Positions 49,511 to 61,678 are shown, counted from the stretch's first letter. The stretch: DNA of 64,000 nt from Opisthorchis felineus (GCA_004794785.1 SJOL01006420.1:6435-70434), one strand, 5' to 3'. Notes: a model not told the origin generated them from the sequence alone. Numbers and translations: made by a program.

Positions 49511-50204
49511 CAAGGTTTACGTACATTCAGTGTTTGCTAGCATTTTTCCACCTCATTATGATCGTTTCGTGTAGACTATGGTCGCAAGAAAGAAGTGAAA
49601 ACATCCATATTAATAGAACGAATGTTTGCTGGTACGATGACTAAAAATCCAGGTAGGATCGATGCAGTTGGACCATCTGCAAGCAGAAGTGGTGGATTTG
49701 TTTTCACATAAAACGGATGACATATGAGAGACTCCGTTGTTGCTGTATTCGAACGTGATACTAAGGGAACACCGTAGTTTGATATCCAGCTGCTTATCAT
49801 TCAGTAGCATTTACTCGCCTAACAGTAAGCTTGTCGTTTTTACTTAGATGACATTTGTCGGGTTGGAACAACCTAGGTCGCAGGCATCAATTAATTTCGG
49901 TTGATCTGCATCTTGTTTAGTCCGATCTCTCTAAAGTGGGTTCAATAAATGAGGTGTAGGTTGAAAGAAATTTGACGCCTCATGTGAGGTGTTCCCTAAG
50001 TGGGTGGTCGCTACATAGGAATCACCGCACGCCCGGCGTCTTGAAGGCGAATACCTCAGTGACAGTGTGATAACAAACCTCTGTCTGCAGTTGTCCGATC
50101 ATCCCTCCTATTACTGTGTAATGCCCAACATGACTGAATGTAGCCTGCAGTGGACGTGATAAAGACAACAGACAAAATACATGCCGCATGTACGTGTAGA
50201 CGTA

Positions 50205-50490
50205 GCACACTACTCAAAGTGTTGGTAAAAACTCTCTGATAGCCCACGACTGGTTTCTCCCTTCCTACTATGGCTCATCAAGTAGGAGCGGTCTTTGAGT
50301 TTCCATCAACCTTGTGTTCTACTTGGACCCCAAATTGGACAGGTTTCGACAAATACACTCCCATTTGCATACCAGTTTGGTTTTAAAGGGGACCCATCTG
50401 AATCCCAGCTGGATATCACAAACAAGACATTCAGATGGGTTTCAGGTGTGTTTCCGGTGAAAAACATTTGGTATGCAAATGAGTTTACTC
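50205..50490. mobile_element. Two PLE terminal-repeat pieces head to head
   Basis: 50205-50405 is a minus-strand piece with a damaged hammerhead (50243-50286: stem I CCTAC/GTGGG, GAAA and GTC kept, but TTGATGA in place of CTGATGA). 50427-50490 is the same repeat body on plus. The result is a palindrome with arms 50362-50403 and 50429-50482. Confidence 0.65.
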
Positions 50491-51207
50491 GTCTTACTTC
50501 AGTTATTCTTTCCAATATCCCTTGTTTAATCTTCATCTTTGTGCTTTCTGATACCATGGTTTATGATTGTCATGCAATCTGTGGCTACTTTTTTCCGGTA
50601 ACTGTCCTCATCGATTGAGTTACAAATTGGGTTATAAACTTCGCTATTTGAATTGATAGGCTTCATGGGCCAAACATATCGATGGTTGCGGAAAAAAGCC
50701 GCTACAATCTCACAGTAACCCGATTTCCCAGAACGATCTCATGACAGACTAAACCATCCACTTGTCACGTGATAAATATGCAAGCGGCAACTATTCCTCA
50801 TTGACTCATTGGCTAATCTATTTCAACCTCAGGCCCCACATAAAACTAAACCAAACCGTTCACTTTAAGGAGCCCAGTAGGATGTGGTTTCATCCCCAGT
50901 GGCTACTCTTACAAAGAGTGAGGAAGCTTTGATATGGCCAGTAAGACGTTTTGGGCATGCAAACATGGATGAGTTAGATGAAGCGACTATTGATTCTTTC
51001 TAATTTGCTCTGATTTTCTACTCATTTCACTCACTCATTGCACAAATAGGTCACAGCTCATTTTCTCCTGGTTCCTAATTAGTGTGATTTGATTTCTTGG
51101 TGCCACCATGGTGGTAGCATTGGAGCTTTCCAAAACGGGCTTTCTCACCTTCTACTACGACTTTTCCGTGAATTTCGCTCTTTCCTTCAGGTGACAGTGT
51201 GACAAAA

Positions 51208-53100
51208 ATGCATTGGCCGTGTTCCACCCTACTTCTCCTCGGGCTCTCAATCGCATACATCAAATCGGAAGGTAAATAATTCTAGCAATGATAAGTTCGA
51301 AATTCGTTTTTCTATGTGCTATCATATTCATAAAACGAGTCACCAAATTTGAGGTGGGGCTAGTCTTGGTTTTCACAAATATTCGGCTGTGCTATGCCTC
51401 ACTACTCTCTACTATATTGGATCACATAGGTATATGCGACAGCATATGGTGACAAGTGCCGGACAGAACCGAACCAAACAGTCACAGATACCACACTATT
51501 CGCAAAACATTTCGTGGAACTACTTCTGGGTGAGCTGCTTGTCCGCAGAAGGATTTAGTCTGACATGTTTCTGTGTACAGCATTTGACTACTCCACTACT
51601 TCTGGCTCTGTCACAGAATACGCAGTCAAAAATACACCAGCAATAGACACCCAAAGGAGGACGTGAAAGTTCCCTGACAGTTGACTTCAAAGGTCTTTGT
51701 TGAAATACGCCGGGATGTAAACTACCAACTGAGGAATTTCTTCCGGGCACACTTAGCATTACTACATGGAAACATCGAAAAAAATAGTACTGAGCTTCAA
51801 AATGCTATGTCCAGTGTGGATAAAACTAGATAAGCTGTTTACCAGTTGAACGAACGTGACAAATCATATGTGAAGTTCTTGTGCGTAGGTGTAACGTGGA
51901 GTATTCGCCCTTGGTGGCTGACTTGATAAAACACCCTCCTGTAAGCATGAACTCAATAGTTCGTGTCCACCTCAAGGTGTCTTAATCACACATGTAACCT
52001 TGCTTGGACTTCGCATTTATAAGATTTAACAAGATTCTCTGCGGTCGTATGAGAACCTATCAGTTTTTTATTATTCCAGCTGATCAGATGACTTCCAAAC
52101 AGGTATAATATATATTCGCTTTAATTTCAGTGACAGTCCTGATGGATAACTCCAACAAGTATTAGAGGGGTGTTGTTTCAAAAATTCAAGCCATTGTTCA
52201 TCCTAAGGCATGTGCTTGGTGTCGTTAAAAAAAGCCAGACTTGTATCATCCTTATTATACACATCACCAGGTGAGGGGTCCAGCATAACGGACTGTAGCC
52301 GTTCTGTACAGTGTTGTATCACCTAACAGCCGATTGCAGACGCTATAACGGAGGCTGAATCTTATAAGTCAGTTAGTGGGGAATGGGAAAAAAACATATT
52401 CAGTTTCACTCTCCAAACCCACCTACTTTTTGCTGCGGAAGTGCGCCTGAAGTCTCGGTGCTTCCAATGTGGAAAAAAACTGCTAATAGATTCCCATACT
52501 AACCGTTATCCGCTGTAACCATCTCCGTGGCCATTCAGACCATAGTATGAATCTGAAATTCAGTAACTGGCAGATGTTCTGCACATCCCGCGTTGACGAG
52601 CTTTGCTTTTTTGTGAGTACTGGCGAACGACGGAGCAGATACCATTCGTAATTCTCTCTCGCTTAATACCCTGTGTACATGGTGACTGGCCGAGTCTGTC
52701 GCTAAGGTTGTTGCTCGTCTCCCTATGAAAGGATCGCACATTAAATGATTTCAGGGTTTTGAAAATACCTTAATGAGCAAGACTCAAAAAGCGAGATAGG
52801 TCGCTTCGTGCAGCTAGGTAGATATTTGCTCACCATGAGTATGGCGTGCGTTTATTACCGAGTTTAACACACCCAGGCGCTGCTCACTTCGATATGGAAG
52901 CTAGATTCCGCCTAGATTTAGGGAGTTTCATTTTTTATAGCGATTTTCTAACCTTGAATTTCACGTGCACCTTCTTATCGCGAACAAACTGTCGAGAAGG
53001 GCAGTGTGCGTCATTTGACTGGAAAAAGCATGAATTACACTGCGATATACATACACAAACTAATATTGTCATAGCCGACGACCTGCAGCTCCACTGTTAA
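51208..53100 (+). CDS. Small secreted cysteine-rich protein, PAN/Apple-like (predicted)
   Basis: Two exons, 51208-51271 and 52877-53100, join exactly in phase 1 (GAAG/GC) and give 95 residues with a TAA stop. The first exon is a textbook signal peptide: MHWPCSTLLLLGLSIAYIKS, followed by a GTAAAT donor; a 5' UTR acceptor may sit at 51190. The second exon contains FTCTFLSRTN, CREGQCASFDWKKHELHC and DIHTQTN, a C-x7-C-x4-C-x11-C spacing like PAN/Apple domains, where an AFxY-type strand follows the middle cysteine. Five cysteines remain after signal cleavage. So the likely role is a secreted or surface adhesion-type protein, perhaps truncated. AATAAA occurs at 53604. Extra exons between the two would not change the phase and cannot be excluded. 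Confidence 0.45.
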
Positions 53101-54384
53101 GTTCCTTCATAAGCCCGCCCGGAAGTGTGACAGGATCGACAAGATAGTTGACCTGTCATTCACTGAGGCACAGCGAGAGCCTTTGAAAGCATCAAACTCA
53201 CGGTACAATCTGGAAGGAAAATTTCGTATCCTTACGATATTTTTGTTCAAACTGTCTTGGTGGAACTCCATCCGTCTACCGTAAATCAGGTCACATTCGT
53301 GACTGGTGGCATTCTTCGACTCATGCAGAGTGTACACATACCAAGTATTCAAAAAAGAACAAACGCTCAGCGTCAAAAGCTGTGCTTCTCACGTCTAACC
53401 ACAGAGTGGAGCATGCATGCCCATCAGACTGCTGATGGTGACATTCAGCAATCTAACTTCTCACAACATAATCCCAGCCAAACAAAAATCCACCAGTTAC
53501 ACGGATCATACAGGACAACCTGTGACTCCGTGTTAATTGTCGTTCATTAATTCAACATTCTGGCAACTGTAAAGATGCGTGGGATTGCAATAACTCCAAG
53601 GAAAATAAAAAATTTGGACGATTCGATGGACTTTTTTAGCACTTGGGTAACGAAACGTTTCGACAAAAAATGGTCTTCAGTAAAGCTCGAGATCTTCGAA
53701 ATTGGAAAGCAATGTGCTAATTGAGTGACTCTATTACACAGCTGTTCGATTTAGTGTGATACAAATTCCTGCATGCTGAGTCTTGCCGTAAACGGGTATT
53801 GTACTGTTACCCTGATTGATGAAACACGAGGTGAAATGTGAGATTTCAACTAGGTGAGTTTAAAATTATTAGCTAAGAATGCATTTAATTAACTGACAAA
53901 GGTTCAAGAGGGTTTGGTCGGAGTTACATGCCTGGCATTTATGTTAAAAGTAGAGGGTAAAAACACCAGAGGAAGTTCATAAACGAAATATAGTTTGGTG
54001 TTATTTTGCACATGGTATGGATAAGTTGGTCGCACCAGACTGGGTAGCATTCTGGTACAAATTATTTGATATGTCTTCTCAACTCAGTTTATTTCAGCAA
54101 ACTAAGTTTAGCCTATTCTGTACTATGGAAAGACACTGTAAGTTTCCATTCATGTAGAGAAAGGTTTCTTTCTTCTCCTGAATTATCCGGAGGTTAGATA
54201 ACTTGTACACATTTGCATCAGCATACTTCCCTTATCAGGTAGTGTCTCAAGAATCAGCTGAGATTGAAAGGCTTGCTGTTATCATGCTGTGTCATCTGGC
54301 GTTTCCGTCTCGTCATTTTTCCTTCTTCTATCTTTAAAGCAGAATTGTTACCTGTAGTCTCTACGACCCAGTAACATAACTTAG

Positions 54385-54545
54385 TTGTGTCGATCGATTG
54401 ACCAGCCAGTCAGGACTTCCCAGTTAGGTAGCACCACAGACGCTTAAAACCTGCTGGACAATTCTGGAGTTCAAACTCCGGCACGGCCATTGGATATGCA
54501 CTGCTGATGAGCTCTAATAAGAGCGAAACTCGAGTCTAGTGCTTC
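54385..54545 (+). repeat. Hammerhead-type SINE (Sm-alpha-like), intact ribozyme
   Basis: A head shared with 40315-40360 (GATCGATTGACCAGCCAGTC), a tRNA-like B box (GAGTTCAAACTCC), and an intact hammerhead at the 3' end. The layout of pol III box followed by a hammerhead is that of schistosome Sm-alpha elements. It ends about 30 bases before the ATG of the next predicted gene. Confidence 0.75.
54498..54542 (+). ncRNA. Hammerhead ribozyme (Sm-alpha type), fully intact core
   Basis: Stem I GCACTG/TAGTGC (six pairs, one G-U), core CTGATGA (54504-54510), stem II GCTCT/AGAGC with loop AATA, core GAAA (54525-54528), a stem III of two pairs closed by TCGA, and the cleavage triplet GTC (54534-54536). 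Cleavage is expected after 54536. Everything required for catalysis is present. Confidence 0.85.
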
Positions 54546-54574
54546 CCCACCCCCTTTGATGTGGAGTCACCAGA

Positions 54575-55483
54575 ATGACTACTGCAGAACAGAATGACGA
54601 TTGTTCAAACGAAAGTCATGTGAATACGCATTCTAAAACATCCCGCAACCACCAACACCCGAAATTTTGGATTAGTTGTGGGTGGTTGTGGAATGCACGT
54701 TCACATCACATTTTATGGTACGGAAAAAATCGTCCCAGGAGTGCAAAAAATATAAGATATTATTATAATTGGAGAAACTGTTTCGATGTAATCTGGTCAT
54801 TGTCAGAGCGTACGAGGTGAAAGTAAAAACACTTGGTTGTAATAATGTATCGAACCCTTTAATTTCTCTCCAGTAACTGTCAGGTCATGCCAGCTGAATC
54901 ACCATTCACCCATCCCTCTCCCTCTCCCTCCCTCTCTCTAATGTACCCCCATGTTCTAATGATCACAGAACCGGGACGTGAAGATCCCGATCAACCCATT
55001 CAATTGCAATTCCTGTTTGGACTTGACAATCAGACTTACGAAGAAGGGGACTTGAAAAAATCAGCAGAAACTTCACACCCAACAGCGTCCACTAGGGAGA
55101 AACAGGTGAAAAACTATCCGGAAAGAGATGAATCAGACGGACCAGGAGAAGCTGAATTTGAGGTTCCTTCACATGAAAATGTGCTAGCAATCACCTCCAA
55201 TATAACATTGCTTGAACAGGATCAATTTATTCGTGATCTGATGGATCAGATCAACTCACTTTATGAATCTGCTCAGTGGATGTACGACGAAGCGGAACGT
55301 CACTTTAATTTGGCCGAAAAACTGGTCGAAAAAGCAGATAGAGTAGCAGACCGTGCGGAAGCTTCTAGAAGGCATTTGAGTGAGTGGATGCAAAGGTATG
55401 GTTTAGGATGGGATGTGGCAGACATGGAGGATGTTGTGGCGGAAAACGTTGTTGAAACAAATGACCTGGATGATCAACTGTGA
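54575..55483 (+). CDS. Predicted acidic coiled-coil protein
   Basis: The well supported part is 54887-55483, 198 codons from ATG to TGA, with AATAAA at 55615. Its first 20 residues are a low-complexity PSPSPSLSL run from a CT-rich tract. Then comes an acidic region (EPGREDPDQPIQ, DESDGPGEAEFEVPS) and a long amphipathic helix from about residue 100 (LEQDQFIRDLMDQI, AEKLVEKADRVADRAEASRR), ending in an acidic tail. I do not recognise the family. An upstream frame starting at 54575 can be joined in phase through a 57-base AT-rich intron (54817-54873) or one from 54682. Alternatively the CT tract is a splicing tract and the exon begins at 54969. The start is therefore unsettled. Confidence 0.5.
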
Positions 55484-55614
55484 ACTTCTCTAACATTCAG
55501 CTTATTCGACGCAGATTTCATCTCTGGCGGTAATCGGTCGGCTGTACAGTGAAAGAATTTGTTTTTTCTTATAGGACAAAGAACAATTTTCAGGCAATAG
55601 TTTAACTTTTGTTT

Positions 55615-55620
55615 AATAAA
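55615..55620 (+). terminator. Poly(A) signal AATAAA
   Basis: First AATAAA after the stop of the coiled-coil gene, 131 bases downstream. Consistent with its 3' end. Confidence 0.5.
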
Positions 55621-58340
55621 AATGGAGACCAGTCGACCAAACCTTGTCTTCAAGTAGATGAAGCGCGAAGGATGTATTTTCGATTTTGTGCCAACAACCA
55701 TATATTACTCTTGAGAAGAACAATAAGAGCTTGTTTGGAATCTATCACAGAGGGCTTTGAGATCCACTGTTCCTCGGTACGCCGTGAATATCTGAAGGCT
55801 CAGCAGGTACATGCGCAGTAACAGTGAAGGGGAGCGGTTAAGCATGGTGGATAATCAAATTTCCAACACCATCACCATTCAGGTGAATTTTTTAATGACA
55901 GTGGAACCTGAGTACCGTTCGTGATGTAGATTCACCAAATTGTTCCTGCCAGAGCAGAGACACCCCAGTGAAAATTACAATCTTCAATATGGACAAGAGT
56001 ACATGCAACGCAATTGAAGAGACAATGTCCTTGGACAGGATTGGAACCAAAGATCTCTAGCTTACAGGGCGAGGTTGTCCAAAGTCATATCTCCTCCAAA
56101 TTAATCCGACCCCGAAAACGTTGCAAATGCTCGTAGATATAGCTCACTTGCGTTTCAAAGACATCGTTTGGTAATTAAAGTGATATCAGACAAAGTATAC
56201 GTAAGCGGACTCTTTCTGATCTGTCGGCAAACTTGTAAGAAGACACGGAACTCCCACAATCAAAGTCAAGAAAGAGCTACTTTTCATGTAGCGTTTAACT
56301 GCTTGATAACTCAGACTTTTCACTATTACTGAAGTGAAAAGTATCCAACAGGTAGACTAGCTAATGTGACTGACGTCCTAGGAATTTAGTTAAAGCAGTC
56401 GTTATCCCATGTGGAAGTCATATCAGTCAACCCAGCAAATGTGGTTTCATTCAGGAGCTGGGATCTTCTGAATAGGGACCAAGTTTGGTAGAGGTAAAGT
56501 TGGCTCCATTTGTTGACAGGGAAAATGTTCAGAAGTATAATGAAAACGGATGTTGCTAGCTAATTGAAAGACACCGAAAGTTAAAGCAAGACGCTCAGCA
56601 CGAAATTACAGCACAAGCTCTCTTTGGAAGCATAGGTATTAGGCTACTGATTCACCGTATTATATACAATACACGTGAGTAGGCTATTCTCAAATGAAGA
56701 AATAAGTAAAGATAAACATTTGGGCTTGGTAGTGAAAGAGCGTAAGAGGTTCAGTCGGATCTCGGCAGACCTGTATGCAAGGGAGAACAACATCAGGTAA
56801 GGCCCCAATGCAAACCTCCTGCATTGGTTAAACTGTTTGCGAAAGACGCACAAGTCGACCAGAAGAATTTCGAAAAAAGCTCACTGCATTTGGATAAACA
56901 TTTGAAGGACCACAAGAACGGACCAAAAAGTTTCTTTGAAGCCAAAGAAAGGCAATAGGTGATAATGGATTCACTAGTGTAGGAAGGGGACATTCGCAGA
57001 GTCGAGATGATAGTATGGAAAACGTAAATATCTGAAGAAACAAACTAGGTTTTCTTCGCCAGATTTAGGTGAAATTTCAACGTGATTGGTCTAAGGCTGG
57101 TTGTGTGCAAATTTACTGCCGGGAAATAAAACTTGAGGTCCGTTTACTTTTTGGCAAAAAACCGATCGGATCGCTAAAAAGAGACTCGCGGCTTATGATA
57201 GGAAGCTCAGGACACCCAGTGCTATTCAGCTAAGGAACATGGGAGTTGGACCTGTTTAGCGGTTCACTGAGGATTCTCTGGAGCTCACAAAATGACTCAG
57301 AACGAAATAAGATATGGGCAGGCTATAACATTGTCCGCATGTTTGAAACTAAATCTATTGCTGTGTATCGGAAAGTCGTTATTGTACAAGAAAGGCAACA
57401 GAAAAACATTGGAGTTCTCTGCAGAACTACATACGACTTGCTAGGATGACCCCTGGTACGAATGAGGTTTGGTCGGTGTTGGACTGAGAAAATGGTGGGA
57501 TAAAGGTCAGTACATAAATATGTCAGACCAGTCCAATAACAGTATTTCAGGCAGGCTTTGATTTCTAACTTTGGTGAAATGTTTTAACTAACAAAGGCAA
57601 CAGCAGCTAGGCTTGAAACACTGGACTGAAATTGGAAGCAGTTATCTTCTGTCAGGTTGGTTGTTATTTGTGGAAGAGGCGATGAAGCACGGGTTTTTAA
57701 CAGAACTGACAAACAGGCGGTCGGATGATATTCTGCTGTACCATTCTTCGGAATCCGTGTTGTACTGGGTCGGTTTCCAACAATCAAAAATCCACCTACA
57801 AAACAGATTGAAACTGAACAGTGGAACGGTGATAGAAGACTGCCTAACTTGCTGTTCGATATAAGCTTGCACAACAACCGCGGCCTGAGAAGACCTGATA
57901 TAAGAGTGAACTTGGATCAGCATCCGGGCAGAACTGCCGATTTACTTGAATAATAGTTGGACTGTCTTTGGAGAGGTTGAGGGCGAACTTCTTTACTACC
58001 CTTCACATTTCATTGTAGGTGTTGTTGCTCTAACTCGTTTTGATTGTTTGGCCGCGAGATATTAGTTTTTGTTTCAACAGGAAGATAACTGACCTCATCA
58101 GGCTGTTTCGATCATAAAGAGTTTCCAGAGCTCAGCAGAGCTTGAAACTTAATTTTTGGTAGTCAATGACAGTATTAACTAAGGCCCACAGAGCAATCCA
58201 GTCATTAACTTTACTATGTGTATCAGATGTACAACGCTATGACAAGCTCGTTGCTGTCTGTCTGCAAGATTAGACATGAAAACAAATGGAATTTCTTCGT
58301 GACCGGAGATTTCGTCCTGTAAGCCAATCTATGCTGAAAA
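55621..58340. other. No gene supported
   Basis: Scattered short frames on both strands. Parts such as 56640-57130 and 57580-57900 look like old element sequence, but I cannot assign them. Confidence 0.4.
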
Positions 58341-58344
58341 GCCT

Positions 58345-58480
58345 AGAAGCAATGTATAGCTGTTTTACCCTTATTGGAAACCATCTGCAATGTGCACCTC
58401 AAGGAACTCTAGGGAGTCTCGAACCCGCGTCCGTCCGGCCAGTGTTTGAACACTTAGCCGTTTGGCCAAGATTGGCTGAT
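58345..58480 (-). repeat. Hammerhead-type SINE, ribozyme decayed
   Basis: On minus: a tRNA-like head (TTGGCCAAACGGCTAAGTG), B box GGGTTCGAGACTCCC, then GCACATTGCAGATGG, a TTTCC/AGGGT stem with loop AATA, AAAACAGC and ATTGC. Layout is preserved, but CTGATGA reads CAGATGG and the cleavage triplet is lost. Confidence 0.6.
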
Positions 58481-58980
58481 CAACAGTGTGGTTAGCTCTC
58501 ACTAAGACTCACCCTTCAATCACGAGATCCGCAACTCGCGGTCACAGGTGTCGACTGGCTCCTCGAGTGACGACTTCTCAGATGGGAGTTTCACTCATCG
58601 AGCACTTAACTGCTTCCACCGGGAAGGCCTGGTCCACAAAACCTAAATCCTTGGACTAGAAAATATGGTAGATCCATGGTCAAAGAAATGATGACAACAG
58701 AATAAAGTGCCTTGTAACTATAAGTCCATATCGGTTTACGAAACACCTGGATCAGGGGCTCAGCGTAGGATAAGCAACACGAGAGACAGACACAGTTTGG
58801 CGTTAGATTTCAAAACAAACAGCCTTATCAGGAAGAACGACCCTACCACCAACATGAGTTGGATCAGTTGCTTTCTTAGCGAAACTGATAGGATATAATA
58901 ACCAAAAGTCTTAATTATAATTTCGGAGACGCGCCTCACAAGGACCACTTGGCTGTTTTGACTTGCTAGCGGTTGTGCAA

Positions 58981-59065
58981 CTTTTCTGTCGGTCCTTGGC
59001 TTGCCATTGTGTCCACTATGGTATATCAAAGGCACGCTAGCTTGAGGCAGCCCATTATGGAGACA
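58981..59065 (+). repeat. Dispersed repeat B, copy 2
   Basis: Direct repeat of 48177-48260: TCGGTCCTTGGCTTGCC, CCACTATGGTATATCAAAGG, CAGCCCATTATGGAGACAAAG. Confidence 0.6.
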
Positions 59066-59639
59066 AAGAAAGATTACTACAGCTGTATTTATATGGTTGT
59101 CACCGTGTTCCACAAGGTCACGCTAGGGTCTTCGTGAATGGGGAGAGCAGCGCCGAGCTATAAATGCTTGAGCCTGATCGACTGGCATTCTGACCAATCA
59201 AAGCATGCCTTCGTTTGCTCCATAGCCCGCACGTTATATCCGCCCAAAAGAGCGTAATGTTTGGTTATTAAGAGCGGCTGGAGTTCGGACATTCGACAGC
59301 CTAGAAAATACTTTGAAAGCATAAGTCATGTTGAATGAGTCTCAACAGCCCAATCCGATGAATGATGGTTCCGATGAGGCTACTGAATACAATAACAGAC
59401 CATTTTCAAACATGAACTAGAAGCACGTAGGACCGTCCAAAAAGGGAAACTGTTAAGATATGCCAAATGACGAGAGACGAGCGGCAGCGATGCCGAGGAG
59501 CCCAAGCAAATACTCACTAGTACGTAATCATTCATGACGCTAGTTCAAAACCGGTCAACCAAACCAAAACGGTGGTCTGCAATCCACAGGAGCACATGAT
59601 TGACAATGAAATCGGACAATGTCAACATTGCAAAATTTT

Positions 59640-60310
59640 ATGTACTATCCTAAGTGCACTGAGGTGAAATTCCACACCAACCAGTTGTTTCCTTACCAAG
59701 AACCCCAGCAGGTAACCTAGCAAAGACCTTAAGAGGAGGTTGAAATATCTGGTTTCCCGCTTTGAACACAGTTTCAACAATGCCAGACAATTCCTGAATG
59801 CCAGGTTGTCGACGATGAAATTACGCCGTCGCCCAAAGTGTCTTCACTCTTCAAACTGACTAATCCCAAATTTCCGAGGACGCCATGATGAAATTACATC
59901 GAAATCACTCCTATGCGATGGAAGTTGCGTCTTCCAAAGTTGGTGGACAGGTATACCAGCAAGTTAAAGAAATGCTTGTATGGGGTCAACTCGTCGCTGA
60001 AGCCGTCAAGCAAAAATTAGAACGGATTGTTCTATCACAGATTTACCATCTGGATGATACTTTTGTCATCATGAAACAAAACGCTACACAAGATACACAC
60101 AACCTAATTAACAAAACCTTTTTGAGGGTGCCAGATTTACCATGGAACTAGAGAGGAACAGCAAACTACCATTTCTTGGCATAACTTGCAACTTGCGTAT
60201 ATCAGAAGAAAACACTAGTGCAACAACTCCTAAAGCCTACACGCTGACTTACCGCTGAACCATAAAATACTGCTGTAACTAAAGTTCGAAGCTCAACAAA
60301 CACTTAGAAA
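59640..60310 (+). mobile_element. Penelope-like element, reverse transcriptase fragment
   Basis: Translation gives QVYQQVKEMLVWGQLVAEAV, then QKLERIVL and, in the palm, LDDTFVIMKQNATQ. The family forms are YQQxKGxPMGSPxSGLIAE and RYVDDTFV, so the two catalytic Asp remain but the flanking GxPMGSP is broken. Frameshifts and stops follow. With the terminal repeats behind it, this is a dead PLE on plus. Confidence 0.75.
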
Positions 60311-60709
60311 TCAGTATAAGAATGTGGCCGTTTCTCGAAAAGCCCAGTCAAAGAAACCCTTTATACCTTACAGGGGCAGGCGGGCATAGACGCGATTGGT
60401 CACATCACCTTTTTTTAGCGGTTTCATGCTGTTGACAGCAACACTACATTTCTCTCGTCCAGTCTTGAACAGCCTGAACTAAGTGTGCTTATTTCCCGTG
60501 CGTAGAACGTAACACGAGGGTCAATACGAAACGAAAAAGACGGACACAACTGGCTGTCTGGTCGGACGGCGAGTCATGAATGAAGCTAATAAGCGCGTTG
60601 GGTCAGTTTGACCACGGCCGCTTTGGCACACCATATGGGCAAGACTAGCACGTGTGGAACATGAAGTGTGAACAGGATTAACCATGGCTTAGTCATAACA
60701 GCGTGGATC

Positions 60710-61110
60710 CTCGACTAATGCATTCATCTGCATATCAATTTGGTTTTGACGGGAGACTCGCCTGGAACTGTCGAAGAGTCTTCAGTAACCTTATGAATAG
60801 TTTATTACATCTATACGATGTATTGCGATACCTCGAACGTCGTACCAACTAAAACATGAGGTGGCTCGGTGCAGCACATTCAGCTGAAGAACATCATAAA
60901 CAAGATATTCATTTGGGTCCTAGGTGAATCTCCCGTGAAGACGGAATTGGTATGCAGATGAGTGTGGAATTTCGTGCAATTCGGGTTCGTGTAGAACATA
61001 AGGTCGACGGAAACTCGGGGCTGTCCCTGCCTGATGAGCCCTAAGAAGGCCGAATCCGACAGTGAGCTTTCGAAGAGTTTTCAGCAAACTTATGAGTAGC
61101 GTATCACTTC
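60710..61110 (+). mobile_element. PLE tandem terminal repeats
   Basis: The sequence after the hammerhead appears twice in the same direction: GTCGAAGAGTCTTCAGTAACC near 60776 and TTTCGAAGAGTTTTCAGCAA near 61070. Between them is the repeat body (TGTATTGCGATACCTCGAA, ACATGAGGTGGCT, GAATCTCCCGTGAAGACGG). Tandem terminal repeats of this kind are typical of PLEs. Confidence 0.7.
61026..61067 (+). ncRNA. Hammerhead ribozyme (PLE type), degraded
   Basis: Keeps CCTGC, CTGATGA and a partial stem II, but GAAA is GAAT, the cleavage triplet is GAC, and one base is inserted before stem I. Not expected to cleave. Confidence 0.5.
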
Positions 61111-61678
61111 TATACAGTGTCCTTAGACCAATCGGTTGTAAAAGTTTCATAATGGCTGGGAAGTACATGTACACGAATTCTCAGCTACTATATCACTTTG
61201 GGGATTAAGCTATGATGAACGAATATGTCTTACTTAGGGAGGAAGGCCCTCATTATCTTGGTAAACAAATTAGACATGAGGACTTAGGGGGATGTTTTAG
61301 GTCGAAGGGACGAAGTCAAAAAAGAGGACGGTTGAGAGGATTGCATGCCGAACTGATGTGGACTAGTCAGGTGGGTGATGTATTTTTGGAGATCTCCCCC
61401 GGGGGGTGTGCTTCAGCTAGCATCACCTACAGCGAGTACTCAACTTGCAAAGGTGAGGCTAATGACCATATGCCTCTCGAATTATGCCCAACGAAACCAG
61501 GTGACAGGCTTGTGTGATCCATCGATTTTAGCTCGAAGTGCGCTTGCATTGGGCGAACAAATTTAAGACTGTTTGGTTCACTCTAGCTGCACCTAATTGG
61601 CTGCCCAGCTCACGTCACTCATTGTTTGCTTCAACTCATGAGCAATTAGGGGATTTACCTTGGACCAGTTGTTGTTTT

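Noticed and set aside
57613..57923. Overlapping ORFs on both strands
   Set aside because: Open on both strands by composition; no motif or splice sites.
58411..58470. Possible minus-strand tRNA gene (GGGTTCGAGACTCCC)
   Set aside because: It is followed by the hammerhead-type SINE layout and the acceptor stem does not close.
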